From assembly GCA_000715685.1 (NCBI GenBank), contig KL569383.1, positions 6,866 through 17,889 on the forward strand: a DNA stretch of 11,024 nt, written 5' to 3'. A model generated the notes under the pieces. That model was not told the DNA's origin. It did no database searches and was given only the letters and a program-made list of their open reading frames with translations. Positions within the stretch are counted from its first letter, which is position 1, and each line of letters starts with the position of its first letter. The translations under genes and the position numbers were made by a program. This document shows, piece by piece, positions 5,433-11,024 of the stretch. This DNA is from Streptomyces lilacinus (GTDB taxonomy: Bacteria; Actinomycetota; Actinomycetes; Streptomycetales; Streptomycetaceae).

Positions 5433-5747
5433 CACTTCGGTCCTTCCTCCCCCAGCTGCTGCTGGGCGGGTGGCCCCCGCCCCCCGAGGGCGCGGCACCC
5501 TCCGACGGGCGAGTACCGAACGTGACCCTAGCGCCAGAGCCCACTCGAACGGAATGGTACGGAGCCACCCGCCTCCGTCATATGCCCTCGCCACAAAGGG
5601 AGTTGGCGTCGACCATCACTCGAACAGCGCAGCGCTCGATGAGATATTTCACGCCGGGGTGCGCGCCGATGGACTGATCAACACACCACACCAGCAAGCA
5701 CACTGACCACACAGGCCACATGAGCCCCAAGAGCCACAGGGCCGGCC
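5433..5747 (-). other. Noncoding spacer between the NlpC/P60 and phosphatase genes
   Basis: The 315-nt spacer holds no gene that I can support. Going leftward it starts with a palindrome AGGGCCGGCCCT (5749-5738) overlapping the NlpC/P60 stop, then a GT-rich stretch (about 5730-5680), a short odd palindrome AGCGCTGCGCT (5637-5627), two overlapping micro-ORFs (5616-5578 and 5581-5528) and a possible promoter before the phosphatase gene. No classic stem-loop terminator for the NlpC/P60 gene is visible. Confidence 0.4.
5525..5554 (-). promoter_or_regulatory. Candidate promoter for the response regulator-phosphatase gene
   Basis: On the minus strand TTCCGT (5554-5549) and TAGGGT (5530-5525) are spaced by 18 bp. 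TAGGGT fits the TANNNT form of vegetative actinobacterial -10 elements, while the -35 matches TTGACA poorly. Transcription would begin near 5518, leaving a leader of about 85 nt before ATG 5432. No supporting regulatory repeats are seen. Confidence 0.3.
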
Positions 5748-6866
5748 CTACCCCGGCCGTACGACCCCCAGGATCGGCATCGAGCCCGCGCCCGCCAGCG
5801 TCACCTGCCGCCCGGGCCGGGGCGCGTGCACGATCGTGCCGTCGCCCACGTACATCCCCACGTGGCTGGCGTCCGCGAAGTAGATCACCAGGTCGCCCGG
5901 GCGCATGTCCTTGACCTCGACCTTGGGCAGCTGCCGCCACTGCTCCTGCGAGGTGCGCGGAATGCCGCGCCCCGCGGCCGCCCAGGCCTTCAGGGTCAAG
6001 CCGGAGCAGTCGTAGGTGTCCGGCCCCTCGGCACCCCAGACGTAGTTCTTGCCGATCTGCGCGGTGGCGAAGTCGATCGCCCGCCGGGCGTCGCCGGTCG
6101 CGGCGCCGGAGCCGCGACCCGGGAGGTTCACGGCGCCCTTGCCGGCGTCCGTGGCGAGCCAGCGGGCCTGGGCCTGGCGGGCGCGCTCCTCCTCCAGCAG
6201 GCGCAGCCGCTCGCGTTCCTTCTCCTCCAGCCGCGACTCGAGCCGCTTCGCGGTCTCCAGCCGGGCCTCGATCTCCTTCTTCGCGGTTTCCTTCTTCTTC
6301 CGCTCGCCGTCCAGCGTCTTCCAGCGCTCGCCGGCGGCCTTGGCGTAGCCGTCGAGCTCCGCGCGGGTCGCGGCGAGCTGGTCCAGCAGGCCCCGGGTGG
6401 CCTGCTCGCCCTTGCGGGAGAGGGCGACGCCGTCGAGGAAGGCGCCGGGGGCGCCGCTGAGCATCAGCTGGGTGCCGGGGGACAGCCCGCCGCCGCGGTA
6501 CTGCGCGCGGGCCAGGGCGCCGGCCTGGGCGCGGAGCCGGTCCAGGCGCTGCTGGGCGGCGGTCACCTGGCGGGTGAGGTCCGCGATCGACTTCTCCTGC
6601 AGGCGCAGCTGCTCGCCGGCCGCGTTGTACGCCTCGGTGGCCGCCTCGGCCTTGCGGTAGAGGGCCTCGACCTCCCGGCGGACGTCCTCGAGACGCCCGT
6701 CAACGGAGGAGGAAGAGGTCGGCCCGGGGTCGGCGTACGACACGCCCGGCGTGCCCAGCACCGCCAGCCCCGCCGCGCACACGAGCGCGGTGGCGACGGC
6801 CACCCGGCCCCCGCCGCGACCGGCTCCCCGCCGGTCGTCGCCGTTCCGCCTGCCAGGACACCCCAC
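5748..6866 (-). CDS. Secreted coiled-coil NlpC/P60 peptidoglycan endopeptidase
   Basis: This 372-residue exported cell-wall hydrolase should cut peptide stems of peptidoglycan (D-gamma-glutamyl-diamino acid bonds in this family). An Arg-rich N-terminus and hydrophobic segment (about 22-40) lead to a likely signal-peptidase site at VSYA-DP (after residue 45). Long charged helices (about 55-125 and 155-235) are coiled coils, often regulatory or divisome-docking parts in RipA-like enzymes. The NlpC/P60 domain (about 258-372) has catalytic Cys287 (TYDCSGL), His335 (ASHVGMYVG) and His347 (IVHAP). GTG 6866 is preferred over earlier starts because GGAGG (6877-6873) stands 6 nt upstream and it gives a normal signal peptide. 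The gene diverges from pstS across 328 bp containing PhoP-type repeats, so phosphate-dependent control is possible but unproven. Confidence 0.88.
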   Translation of the reverse strand: MGCPGRRNGDDRRGAGRGGGRVAVATALVCAAGLAVLGTPGVSYADPGPTSSSSVDGRLEDVRREVEALYRKAEAATEAYNAAGEQLRLQEKSIADLTRQVTAAQQRLDRLRAQAGALARAQYRGGGLSPGTQLMLSGAPGAFLDGVALSRKGEQATRGLLDQLAATRAELDGYAKAAGERWKTLDGERKKKETAKKEIEARLETAKRLESRLEEKERERLRLLEEERARQAQARWLATDAGKGAVNLPGRGSGAATGDARRAIDFATAQIGKNYVWGAEGPDTYDCSGLTLKAWAAAGRGIPRTSQEQWRQLPKVEVKDMRPGDLVIYFADASHVGMYVGDGTIVHAPRPGRQVTLAGAGSMPILGVVRPG

Positions 6867-7049
6867 CGGACACCTCCGCGACTCGGCCCCCACGCCTGAC
6901 GTACCGTCACGCGAAGAACGGATCGTGTCACGAGCTGCCACGAAGGGACAGAGACCTGCGTCACACTCCGCACGGAATCGCAGGTCATCGCACATGACCC
7001 GCCCAAACGGAATCGAACAGTCCGGTGGGCTACCACCCTGACGGGTGAG
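6867..7049 (-). promoter_or_regulatory. Leader and upstream region of the NlpC/P60 gene with several inverted repeats
   Basis: Within the divergent region are an 11-nt palindrome TCGTGTCACGA (6923-6933), an 8-bp inverted repeat GACCTGCG/CGCAGGTC (6953-6960 and 6979-6986), GGTCAT/ATGACC (6983-6988 and 6994-6999), GGTGG/CCACC (7024-7028 and 7033-7037) and a 9-bp direct repeat ACGGAATCG (6972-6980 and 7007-7015). These could fold in the NlpC/P60 leader RNA or bind regulators. I cannot assign a promoter, and the conserved blocks of a ydaO/c-di-AMP riboswitch, often found before actinobacterial wall hydrolases, are not evident. Confidence 0.35.
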
Positions 7050-7093
7050 GTTCACCCTCTGTTCACTCTGCCCCATCGACCGCTTCACCTGAT
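7050..7093 (+). promoter_or_regulatory. PHO box: four 11-nt units, PhoP-binding site for pstS
   Basis: Consecutive 11-nt units read GTTCACCCTCT (7050-7060), GTTCACTCTGC (7061-7071), CCCATCGACCG (7072-7082) and CTTCACCTGAT (7083-7093). Three of the four keep the TTCAC core of Streptomyces PHO boxes, where the response regulator PhoP binds as dimers on 11-nt direct repeats during phosphate limitation. The degenerate third unit fits the usual tolerance for one weak unit. The first unit is also half of an inverted repeat, GGGTGA/TCACCC (7043-7048 and 7052-7057), which could orient PhoP towards the divergent NlpC/P60 gene as well. Confidence 0.85.
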
Positions 7094-7104
7094 CTGCCTA
7101 ATTT
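7076..7104 (+). promoter_or_regulatory. Candidate pstS promoter
   Basis: TCGACC (7076-7081) and TAATTT (7099-7104) form a plausible -35/-10 pair with a 17-bp spacer. The -35 lies inside the PHO box repeats, the arrangement expected for PhoP-activated promoters. Transcription would start near 7111, giving a leader of about 84 nt that contains a GGTTCGAACC palindrome (7123-7132) flanked by GGTGCG/CGCACC (7117-7122 and 7136-7141). Confidence 0.5.
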
Positions 7105-7194
7105 CGCCGAGTAGAGGGTGCGGGTTCGAACCGCTCGCACCACCCACCTCTCGCACGCCGCCCCAGCGGCGGCTCCCGGAAGGAACACCCGAAA

Positions 7195-8328
7195 GTGAAG
7201 CTTCAGCGCAAGAACCGGCTTCGCACCGTCGCCCTCGGCGCCATCGCCGTCTCCGGCGCCCTGGTGCTCACGGCGTGCGGCTCGGACAACAACAGCGGCA
7301 ACGGCACCGGCGGCGGCAACGGCTCCACCCAGGCCGCCGGCAACATCAAGTGCGAGGGCAAGGGCCAGCTGCTGGCCTCCGGCTCGTCCGCGCAGAAGAA
7401 CGCCATGGACCTGTGGGTCAAGAACTACATGGCGGCCTGCAAGGACACCCAGATCAACTACAAGCCCACCGGCTCGGGCGCGGGCGTCCAGGAGTTCCTC
7501 CAGGGCAAGACGGCCTTCGCGGGCTCCGACTCGGCGCTCAAGCCGGAGGAGGTCGCCAAGTCCAAGGAGGTCGTCAAGGGTGGTCAGGGCGTCAACCTGC
7601 CCCTGCTCGGCGGCCCGATCGCGATCGGCTACAACGTCCCGGGCGTGGACAACCTCGTCCTCGACGCCGACACGCTCGCCCAGATCTTCGACTCGAAGAT
7701 CGAGAAGTGGAACGACCCGGCGATCGCCAAGCTCAACAAGGACGCCAAGCTCCCGGACCTCAAGATCCAGGCGTTCCACCGCTCCGACGAGTCGGGCACC
7801 ACCGACAACTTCACCAAGTACCTCAAGGCCGCCGCCGAGAAGTCCTGGCCGTACGAGCCCGCCAAGGCCTGGAAGGCCAAGGGCGGCCAGTCCGCCGACG
7901 GCTCGGCCGGCGTCTCCTCGCAGGTCAAGCAGACCTCCGGCGCGATCTCCTACTTCGAGCTCTCCTACGCCACGGCCAACTCGATCAAGACGGTGAAGCT
8001 CAACACCGGCGCCGCCGCCCCGGTCGAGGCCACCTCCGACAACGCCTCCAAGGCCATCGCCGAGGCGAAGATCGTGGGCACCGGCAACGACCTGGCCCTG
8101 AAGCTCAACTACACCACCAAGGCCGACGGCGCCTACCCGATCACCCTCGTGACCTACGAGATCGTCGGCGACAAGGGCAACAAGGCCGAGACGCTCCCGG
8201 CCACCAAGTCCTTCCTCACCTACATCGCGAGCGAGGACGGCCAGTCGGTCCTCAAGGGCCTCGGCTACGCCCCGCTGCCGGCCGAGATCGCCAAGAAGGT
8301 CCGCGAGACCGTCGCGACCCTCTCCTGA
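7195..8328 (+). CDS. pstS: Phosphate ABC transporter substrate-binding lipoprotein PstS
   Basis: This 377-residue lipoprotein captures inorganic phosphate outside the membrane and hands it to PstCA. The N-terminus has a basic start, a hydrophobic stretch and lipobox LTAC, placing the lipidated cysteine at Cys28. A Gly/Asn/Ser-rich linker (30-50) tethers the binding domain. Phosphate-site motifs match the family: ASGSSAQ (61-67), TGSGAGV (92-98), FAGSDSAL (108-115, with Asp112) and RSDESGTTDNF (196-206; Arg196, Ser200, Gly201, Thr202 corresponding to Arg135, Ser139, Gly140, Thr141 of the E. coli protein). GTG 7195 follows GGAAGGA (7178-7184) with a 10-nt spacer. It is first gene of the pst operon and sits behind PHO boxes, so strong induction under phosphate starvation is expected. 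Confidence 0.97.
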   Translation: MKLQRKNRLRTVALGAIAVSGALVLTACGSDNNSGNGTGGGNGSTQAAGNIKCEGKGQLLASGSSAQKNAMDLWVKNYMAACKDTQINYKPTGSGAGVQEFLQGKTAFAGSDSALKPEEVAKSKEVVKGGQGVNLPLLGGPIAIGYNVPGVDNLVLDADTLAQIFDSKIEKWNDPAIAKLNKDAKLPDLKIQAFHRSDESGTTDNFTKYLKAAAEKSWPYEPAKAWKAKGGQSADGSAGVSSQVKQTSGAISYFELSYATANSIKTVKLNTGAAAPVEATSDNASKAIAEAKIVGTGNDLALKLNYTTKADGAYPITLVTYEIVGDKGNKAETLPATKSFLTYIASEDGQSVLKGLGYAPLPAEIAKKVRETVATLS

Positions 8329-8561
8329 CCCGCGTGCGGGTGCGCTCCGCGCCCCGAGCCGCCGCCCACCGAGCCGCCGCCCCGGCCCGCCCCGGAGCCG
8401 ACCGGAACCAACCGGTCCGGCCCCGGAGCCGGGCCCGGGGCGCGGCCCGGGGGCCGGCCCGGCCGGAGACCGCCCCGCACCGTCCGGTGCACCGCCGCGC
8501 CAGGGAGCCGGAAGCAGCACCCCCACCGGGTGCGCCCGACTCCGCAGACCGGAGAAACCCC
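8329..8561 (+). terminator. Highly structured GC-rich pstS-pstC spacer, possible attenuator or RNA-processing region
   Basis: The 233-nt spacer contains only 36 A/T bases by hand count (about 85% G+C), rising to about 89% in 8361-8500. Inverted repeats include GCCCCGG/CCGGGGC (8420-8426 and 8435-8441, 8-nt loop), ACCGG/CCGGT (8401-8405 and 8412-8416) and the palindrome GGGCCGGCCC (8451-8460). Such structure after pstS could terminate part of the transcripts or protect the 3' end of pstS mRNA, so that the binding protein exceeds the channel proteins. No separate gene or clear internal promoter is seen. The pstC ribosome binding site GGAGA is at its end (8551-8555). Confidence 0.5.
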
Positions 8562-9557
8562 ATGGACATATCCTCAGCCACCGCAGCCAGCCCGCCGCCG
8601 GGCCCGGGCGACACCGCCGCCCCCGTCGAGCGGGCCCGCCCCGCCGGCCGCGCCGGTGACCGCGTCTTCCTCGCCCTCTCCCGCGGCTCCGGGATCCTGC
8701 TCCTGGTGATCATGGCCGCCATCGCGGTCTTCCTCACCGTCCGAGCCACCAACGCCCTCTCCCACAACGAGGGCAACTTCCTCACCACCTTCGAGTGGAG
8801 CGCCAACTCCACCCCGCCGGTCTTCGGCATCGCCGTCCTCGCCTTCGGCACGGTGGTGAGCTCGCTGATCGCGATGCTCATCGCGGTCCCCGTGGCCATC
8901 GGCATCGCGCTGTTCATCTCGCACTACGCGCCGCGCCGGCTCGCCACCCCGCTGTCGTACGTCATCGACCTGCTCGCCGCCGTGCCGTCCATCGTCTACG
9001 GCCTGTGGGGCGCGCTGTTCCTCGTGCCGCACCTCGGCGGGCTCTACAGCTGGCTGAACGACTACTTCGGCTGGACCGGCGTCTTCGAGTACCACGACGG
9101 CGCCGCGCGCTCGCTGTTCACCATCGGCATCCTGCTGGCGATCATGATCCTGCCGATCGTCACCAGCGTCAGCCGCGAGGTCTTCCGCCAGGCCCCGAAG
9201 ATGCACGAGGAGGCCGCGCTCGCGCTCGGCGCGACCCGCTGGGAAGTCATCCGGATGGCCGTCCTCCCCTTCGGCCGCTCGGGCGTCATCAGCGCCTCCA
9301 TGCTCGGCCTCGGCCGCGCCCTGGGCGAGACCATGGCCGTCGCCACGGTCCTCTCCCCCAGCTTCGAGATCGGCACGAGCCTGCTCGACCCGGGCGGCGG
9401 CACGTTCGCCCAGAACATCGCGAGCAGCTTCAAGGAGTCCGGCGAGCTGGGCAAGGACGCGCTGATCGCCTCCGGCCTCGTCCTCTTCGTCCTGACCCTC
9501 CTGGTCAACGGCGCGGCCCGGATGATCATCGCGCGTCGCAAGGAGTACACGGCATGA
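8562..9557 (+). CDS. pstC: Phosphate ABC transporter permease PstC
   Basis: This 331-residue inner-membrane permease forms, with PstA, the phosphate channel. After a Pro/Ala-rich cytoplasmic N-terminus (1-35) come a first helix (about 43-62), an external loop with [13 protein letters not shown], then a cluster of membrane helices (about 87-120, 133-155, 184-203, 240-262, 300-322). The EAA loop [17 protein letters not shown] (216-232), which docks on the ATPase, and [10 protein letters not shown] (251-260) are typical of PstC. ATG 8562 follows GGAGA with a 6-nt spacer. Its stop overlaps the pstA start (ATGA at 9554-9557), so the two permeases are probably translationally coupled in near-equal amounts. 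Confidence 0.96.
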   Translation: MDISSATAASPPPGPGDTAAPVERARPAGRAGDRVFLALSRGSGILLLVIMAAIAVFLTVRATNALSHNEGNFLTTFEWSANSTPPVFGIAVLAFGTVVSSLIAMLIAVPVAIGIALFISHYAPRRLATPLSYVIDLLAAVPSIVYGLWGALFLVPHLGGLYSWLNDYFGWTGVFEYHDGAARSLFTIGILLAIMILPIVTSVSREVFRQAPKMHEEAALALGATRWEVIRMAVLPFGRSGVISASMLGLGRALGETMAVATVLSPSFEIGTSLLDPGGGTFAQNIASSFKESGELGKDALIASGLVLFVLTLLVNGAARMIIARRKEYTA

Positions 9558-10639
9558 GCGAGGTAACCATGGACCAGCCCGCCGTCGTCACCGACCGCGG
9601 CCCCCTCCCCTCGTACACCCTGCACCAGCCCCGCCTCCCCCGCTGGACGCCCGCCGCCCTCGCGGCCGCGGCCGTCGTCGTGGGCTGCGGCATCGGCGCC
9701 GGCGCCGGACTCGACAGCCACATCCAGTGGGGCCTGATCGCGGCCCTGCTGTACGTCGCCGGGATGTTCGCCCTCGCGACCGCCGTCGAGGGCCGCCGAC
9801 AGGCCAAGGACCGCCTGGCCACCAGCCTGGTGTGGGTCTGCTTCCTGGTCGCCGTCGTCCCGCTGGTCTCCCTCGTCTGGGAGACGATCAGCCGCGGCGC
9901 GACCGTCCTCGACGGGAACTTCCTCTCCCACTCCATGGGCGGCGTCCTGACCATCCAGCCCGGCGGCGGCGTCTACCACGCCATCATCGGCACCCTGGAG
10001 CAGGTCGGCATCGCCACCGCCATCGCGGCCCCCGTCGGCCTGCTGACGGCGATCTACCTGGTGGAGTACGGGCGCGGGCGGCTCGCCAAGGCGGTGACGT
10101 TCTTCGTCGACGTCATGACGGGCATCCCCTCGATCGTCGCGGGCCTGTTCGTCCTCAGCTTCTGGATCCTCATGCTGGACAACGGCTACTCCGGCTTCGC
10201 CGGGTCGATGGCCCTGGCGATCCTGATGATGCCGGTGGTCGTCCGCTCCACGGAGGAGATGCTCAAGCTCGTCCCCAACGAGCTGCGCGAGGCCTCGCTG
10301 GCCCTCGGCGTGCCGAAGTGGCGCACGATCCTCAAGGTCGTCCTGCCCACGGCCATCGGCGGCATCGCCACCGGCGTGATGCTGGCGGTCGCCCGCATCG
10401 CCGGCGAGTCCGCCCCGATCGTCCTCCTGGTCTTCGGCTCCCAGCTGATCAACAACAACCCCTTCGAAGGCGCCCAGTCCTCCCTGCCGTACTACATCTA
10501 CGAACAGTGGGCGGCCGGCAACGAGGCCAGCTACGACCGCGCCTGGGCCGCGGCCCTGGTCCTCATCGCCTTCGTCATGATCCTCAACCTGGTGGCCCGC
10601 GGCATAGCCCGCTGGAAGGCCCCGAAGACGAACCGCTGA
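9554..10639 (+). CDS. pstA: Phosphate ABC transporter permease PstA
   Basis: This 361-residue permease is the partner of PstC. The core contains helices at about 92-110, 148-170, 182-207, 214-230, 265-290 and 330-352. The EAA loop is [19 protein letters not shown] (242-260), followed by [16 protein letters not shown] (274-289). An extra hydrophobic pair (about 33-52 and 57-76) precedes the core, making the protein longer than the E. coli PstA of about 296 residues. ATG 9554 overlaps the pstC stop by 4 nt and has AAGGAG (9540-9545) 8 nt upstream. ATG 9569 is in frame, with GAGG nearby, and could give a form five residues shorter. pstB begins 38 nt after the stop. Confidence 0.96.
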   Translation: MSEVTMDQPAVVTDRGPLPSYTLHQPRLPRWTPAALAAAAVVVGCGIGAGAGLDSHIQWGLIAALLYVAGMFALATAVEGRRQAKDRLATSLVWVCFLVAVVPLVSLVWETISRGATVLDGNFLSHSMGGVLTIQPGGGVYHAIIGTLEQVGIATAIAAPVGLLTAIYLVEYGRGRLAKAVTFFVDVMTGIPSIVAGLFVLSFWILMLDNGYSGFAGSMALAILMMPVVVRSTEEMLKLVPNELREASLALGVPKWRTILKVVLPTAIGGIATGVMLAVARIAGESAPIVLLVFGSQLINNNPFEGAQSSLPYYIYEQWAAGNEASYDRAWAAALVLIAFVMILNLVARGIARWKAPKTNR

Positions 10640-10677
10640 CGCGGTCGAGCTCGAGTTCGAAAGAAGCAGTGATCCCC

Positions 10678-11024
10678 ATGGCCAAGCGAATCGACGTCAG
10701 CGGCCTGAACGCCTACTACGGCAACCACAAGGCCATCGACGACATCTCGATGACCGTCGAACCCCGCTCCGTGACCGCCTTCATCGGCCCCTCCGGCTGC
10801 GGCAAGTCCACCTTCCTGCGCACCCTCAACCGCATGCACGAGGTCACCCCCGGCGGCCGCGTCGAGGGCAAGGTGATGCTGGACGACGAGAACCTCTACG
10901 GCGCCGGCGTCGACCCCGTCTCCGTGCGCCGCACGGTCGGCATGGTCTTCCAGCGGCCGAACCCGTTCCCGACCATGTCCATCTACGAGAACGTCGCCGC
11001 CGGCATCCGCCTCAACGGCGGGCG
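10678..11024 (+). CDS. pstB: Phosphate ABC transporter ATPase PstB (partial, cut by window end)
   Basis: The first 115 codons of the ATPase that powers PstSCA are present, and the frame is open to the window edge. Visible parts are the phosphate-transporter N-terminus ([14 protein letters not shown]), Walker [10 protein letters not shown] (37-45), followed by FLRTLNRM, and the Q-loop [10 protein letters not shown] (89-98, Gln92). The signature motif, Walker B and the switch histidine lie beyond the window. ATG 10678 is the natural start by family length. Only a weak purine-rich stretch, GAAAGAAG (about 10659-10666), precedes it. The 38-nt gap after pstA holds a TCGAGCTCGA palindrome (10645-10654) but no terminator, so it belongs to the pst operon. 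The gene is complete only if the adjacent sequence continues the frame. Confidence 0.95.
   Translation, partial: MAKRIDVSGLNAYYGNHKAIDDISMTVEPRSVTAFIGPSGCGKSTFLRTLNRMHEVTPGGRVEGKVMLDDENLYGAGVDPVSVRRTVGMVFQRPNPFPTMSIYENVAAGIRLNGG

Noticed and set aside
5433..5594. 54-residue N-terminal extension of the response regulator-phosphatase from GTG 5594
   Set aside because: The extension is low-complexity Arg/Pro/Gly/Ala without receiver features, and a good ribosome binding site stands before ATG 5432. A likely -10 element lies inside it.
6867..7042. ydaO/c-di-AMP riboswitch before the NlpC/P60 gene
   Set aside because: Such riboswitches often precede actinobacterial wall hydrolases, and GGGGGCCGAGUC in the leader resembles a fragment. 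The other conserved blocks could not be found by eye; a covariance-model search would decide.
7112..7143. tRNA 3' end-like string (GGTTCGAACC followed by CGCACCA) in the pstS leader
   Set aside because: The T-stem does not pair with the correct 5-bp geometry, and no matching acceptor, D-arm or anticodon arm exists upstream. It is better read as a leader hairpin.
7063..8526. 487-codon minus-strand frame opposite pstS
   Set aside because: It is a Leu/Gly/Val/Asp-rich antisense shadow of the codon-biased pstS gene. pstS has a lipobox and all phosphate-binding motifs.
1..11024. CRISPR arrays, tRNA/rRNA genes, insertion sequences, biosynthetic or defence gene clusters
   Set aside because: No regularly spaced repeats, transposase motifs, tRNA cloverleaf or defence-type domains were seen on either strand. 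The content is chiefly housekeeping and regulatory.

Overview
The window looks like chromosomal DNA of a Streptomyces or close actinobacterial relative. Codons are strongly G+C-rich with mostly C or G in third position, GTG starts are common, and gene content and order are typical of high-G+C Gram-positives. The first 20 bases are not genomic: they match the Nextera/Tn5 mosaic-end adapter, so the window starts at the untrimmed edge of a contig.

Layout from left to right. (1) 32-457 (+): a small DUF3592-type membrane protein, facing a leftward unit. (2) 768-2264 (-): a divergent CBS-domain IMP dehydrogenase resembling the Tritrichomonas foetus type, followed on the same strand by a possible 57-residue ORF and an inverted repeat that could end transcription from both sides. 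(3) 2683-4138 (+): an XRE-family regulator behind a 31-bp palindrome, an HbhA-like coiled-coil protein, a very strong hairpin terminator, and a DUF2516 membrane protein. This order matches Mycobacterium tuberculosis Rv0474-Rv0475(hbhA)-Rv0476 as I recall it. (4) 4200-5432 (-): a response-regulator receiver fused to a SpoIIE/PP2C-type phosphatase. (5) 5748-6866 (-): a secreted coiled-coil NlpC/P60 peptidoglycan endopeptidase. (6) 7195 to the window end (+): the high-affinity phosphate transporter genes pstS, pstC, pstA and the first 115 codons of pstB.

How the genes work together. PstS is a lipoprotein that captures phosphate outside the membrane, PstC and PstA form the channel, and PstB is the ATPase. 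About 100-145 bases before pstS lie 11-nt direct repeats of the GTTCACC type, the hallmark of PhoP binding in Streptomyces, so the operon should be switched on by phosphate starvation. The NlpC/P60 gene diverges from the same 328-bp region. The 233-bp pstS-pstC spacer is about 85% G+C by hand count and highly self-complementary, which would suit production of more PstS than channel and ATPase. The XRE and HbhA-like genes are 17 nt apart and probably cotranscribed.

Most of the window is ordinary chromosomal content. I did not find a clear new multi-gene system. The observations most worth a second look are the protist-like IMP dehydrogenase with its trailing small ORF, the perfect palindrome at the XRE gene, and the shared pst/NlpC control region.
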